A stretch of 6,236 bases of DNA. It comes from Nitrososphaeria archaeon (GTDB lineage Archaea > Thermoproteota > Nitrososphaeria > Nitrososphaerales > Nitrososphaeraceae). This document shows positions 5,450-6,236 of this stretch, one piece after another. The number at the start of each line of letters is the position of its first letter. Position 1 is the first letter of the stretch. Location: NCBI GenBank assembly GCA_021324715.1, contig JAJPIN010000256.1, positions 1 through 6,236 on the forward strand, given 5' to 3'. Below the pieces are notes generated by a model. That model saw nothing but the letters and a program-made list of their open reading frames with translations. It had not been told where the DNA came from and made no database searches. The translations under genes and the position numbers were made by a program.

Positions 5450-6181
5450 ATGTTCAAGAGTTTATTTAAAAAGATAGACAGCGTATTTGGCATTCAAGAA
5501 GAATCAGACATTGGACCTGAAGAAAAATTCTTTTTTGATATAGTTGGCTATTCTGACATAAAGAAATTGTTTATGAAATCAATAGTATCAAAAGAACCTG
5601 TACATATACTGTTGACAGGCCCCCCTGCCTCCTCGAAGACGGTCTTTTTGTTAGAAATGGCTGAAGAACTAAATGATGCCTATTACCTAGATTCAGTCGG
5701 TGCTTCTGGACCTGGCATGGTTGGACATCTATTTGAAAATGATACCAAATACCTATTAGTTGATGAAATTGACAAGATGAAAAAGAATGATCAAGCGGCT
5801 TTGCTCAATGTTATGGAGACGGGAATTCTTTCGGAGACAAAGTTAAAAGGAAAAACCAGACAAAAGAAGATGAAATTGTGGATTTTTGCTGCGAGTAACG
5901 AAGTTACTAAGTTAATTCCTCCACTAAGATCAAGATTCATGGAGTTGCAATTAGAAGAGTATAGTTTTGATGAATTCATAGAGATTACCAATAGATTGCT
6001 CAAGAAGAAGTACCATCTAGAGCGAACCATAACTGAAAGAATAGGATATTCTGTGTGGAATAAAATGAAATCTAAAGATATCAGAGACGTGATAAAGATT
6101 GCAAAGCTGACGCGATCATTATCTGATGTAGACTGGCTAGTTGATGTACAAATGAAATATGGACGGAGAAATGTTCCTTGA
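5450..6181 (+). CDS. AAA+ ATPase, RuvB/clamp-loader-like (243 aa)
   Basis: A cytoplasmic P-loop ATPase of the AAA+ class, in pattern closest to archaeal RuvB-like/RFC-like proteins; partner and substrate are unknown. Residues 1-30 are a charged lead-in. DIVGYSDIKKLFMKSI (30-45) is the helix before the core, resembling 'DIVGxxxik...' of AAA+ proteins. LLTGPPASSKTVFLL (54-68) is Walker A; YLLVDEIDKM (101-110) is Walker B with D105-E106; IFAASNE (145-151) is sensor 1 with N150; PPLRSRFMEL (157-166) carries the arginine finger (R160 or R162); and SKDIRDVIKIAKL (208-220) is the lid helix with sensor-2 Arg R212. All catalytic elements are present, so it should hydrolyse ATP. The Walker A loop is unusual: the Gly before Lys is Ser62. 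It lacks the RuvB C-terminal winged helix by length. The ATG at 5450 has a TATA box 24 bases upstream. It stands alone in the window; nothing nearby suggests a defence or replication cluster. Confidence 0.9.
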   Translation: MFKSLFKKIDSVFGIQEESDIGPEEKFFFDIVGYSDIKKLFMKSIVSKEPVHILLTGPPASSKTVFLLEMAEELNDAYYLDSVGASGPGMVGHLFENDTKYLLVDEIDKMKKNDQAALLNVMETGILSETKLKGKTRQKKMKLWIFAASNEVTKLIPPLRSRFMELQLEEYSFDEFIEITNRLLKKKYHLERTITERIGYSVWNKMKSKDIRDVIKIAKLTRSLSDVDWLVDVQMKYGRRNVP

Positions 6182-6236
6182 ATCGAGTTTGAGGAATAAG
6201 TTATCATCTAACAAGTGCCAAGGCTGATGCTTCCAC

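Noticed and set aside
5791..6207. Minus-strand open frame of 138 codons
   Set aside because: Antisense to the AAA+ ATPase, which has all its motifs on the plus strand.
6204..6236. Possible end of a minus-strand gene (EASALALVR then TGA)
   Set aside because: Only ten codons are visible before the window ends; too little to distinguish from chance.

Overview
The window looks like a piece of a low-GC ammonia-oxidising archaeon (Nitrososphaerota/Thaumarchaeota, order Nitrososphaerales; the base composition is compatible with a Nitrosocosmicus-like genome). The basis is an archaeal Alba chromatin protein, a small winged-helix regulator of a type common in these genomes, a RuvB-like archaeal AAA+ ATPase, long AT-rich spacers, and TATA boxes about 24-28 bases before several start codons. 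That spacing implies leaderless transcripts. The genus is inference; the archaeal assignment is much firmer.

Layout. Bases 1-1223 are a housekeeping block on the minus strand: the 5' end of a branched-chain aminotransferase gene (ilvE, cut by the window edge), a HIGH-superfamily nucleotidyltransferase related to NMN adenylyltransferases, and alba. Each has its own TATA box, so they look like three separate transcription units rather than an operon. From 1224 to 2538 the DNA is AT-rich and gene-poor, with one likely 64-residue protein (1760-1954), a doubtful 37-residue ORF overlapping its stop codon, and a 30-residue predicted membrane peptide (2340-2432). Bases 2539-3810 encode a secreted glycoside hydrolase of the GH5/clan GH-A type. 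Behind it, on the opposite strand, lies what appears to be the decayed C-terminal part of another protein (about 3919-4173). A winged-helix regulator (4436-4822, minus) and an AAA+ ATPase (5450-6181, plus) point away from each other across a 627-base spacer. That spacer holds a perfect 22-base tandem duplication and a hairpin-forming inverted repeat.

How the parts relate. The left block serves core metabolism (branched-chain amino acids, nucleotide/cofactor chemistry) and chromatin. The right part looks like accessory genome: single genes, long spacers, a gene remnant and a secreted polysaccharide-degrading enzyme in a probable autotroph. No multi-gene system (defence, toxin-antitoxin, CRISPR, transposon) is supported. 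The points most worth a second look are the GH5 protein with substituted active-site neighbours, the AAA+ protein with an altered P-loop, and the structured spacer between the regulator and the ATPase.
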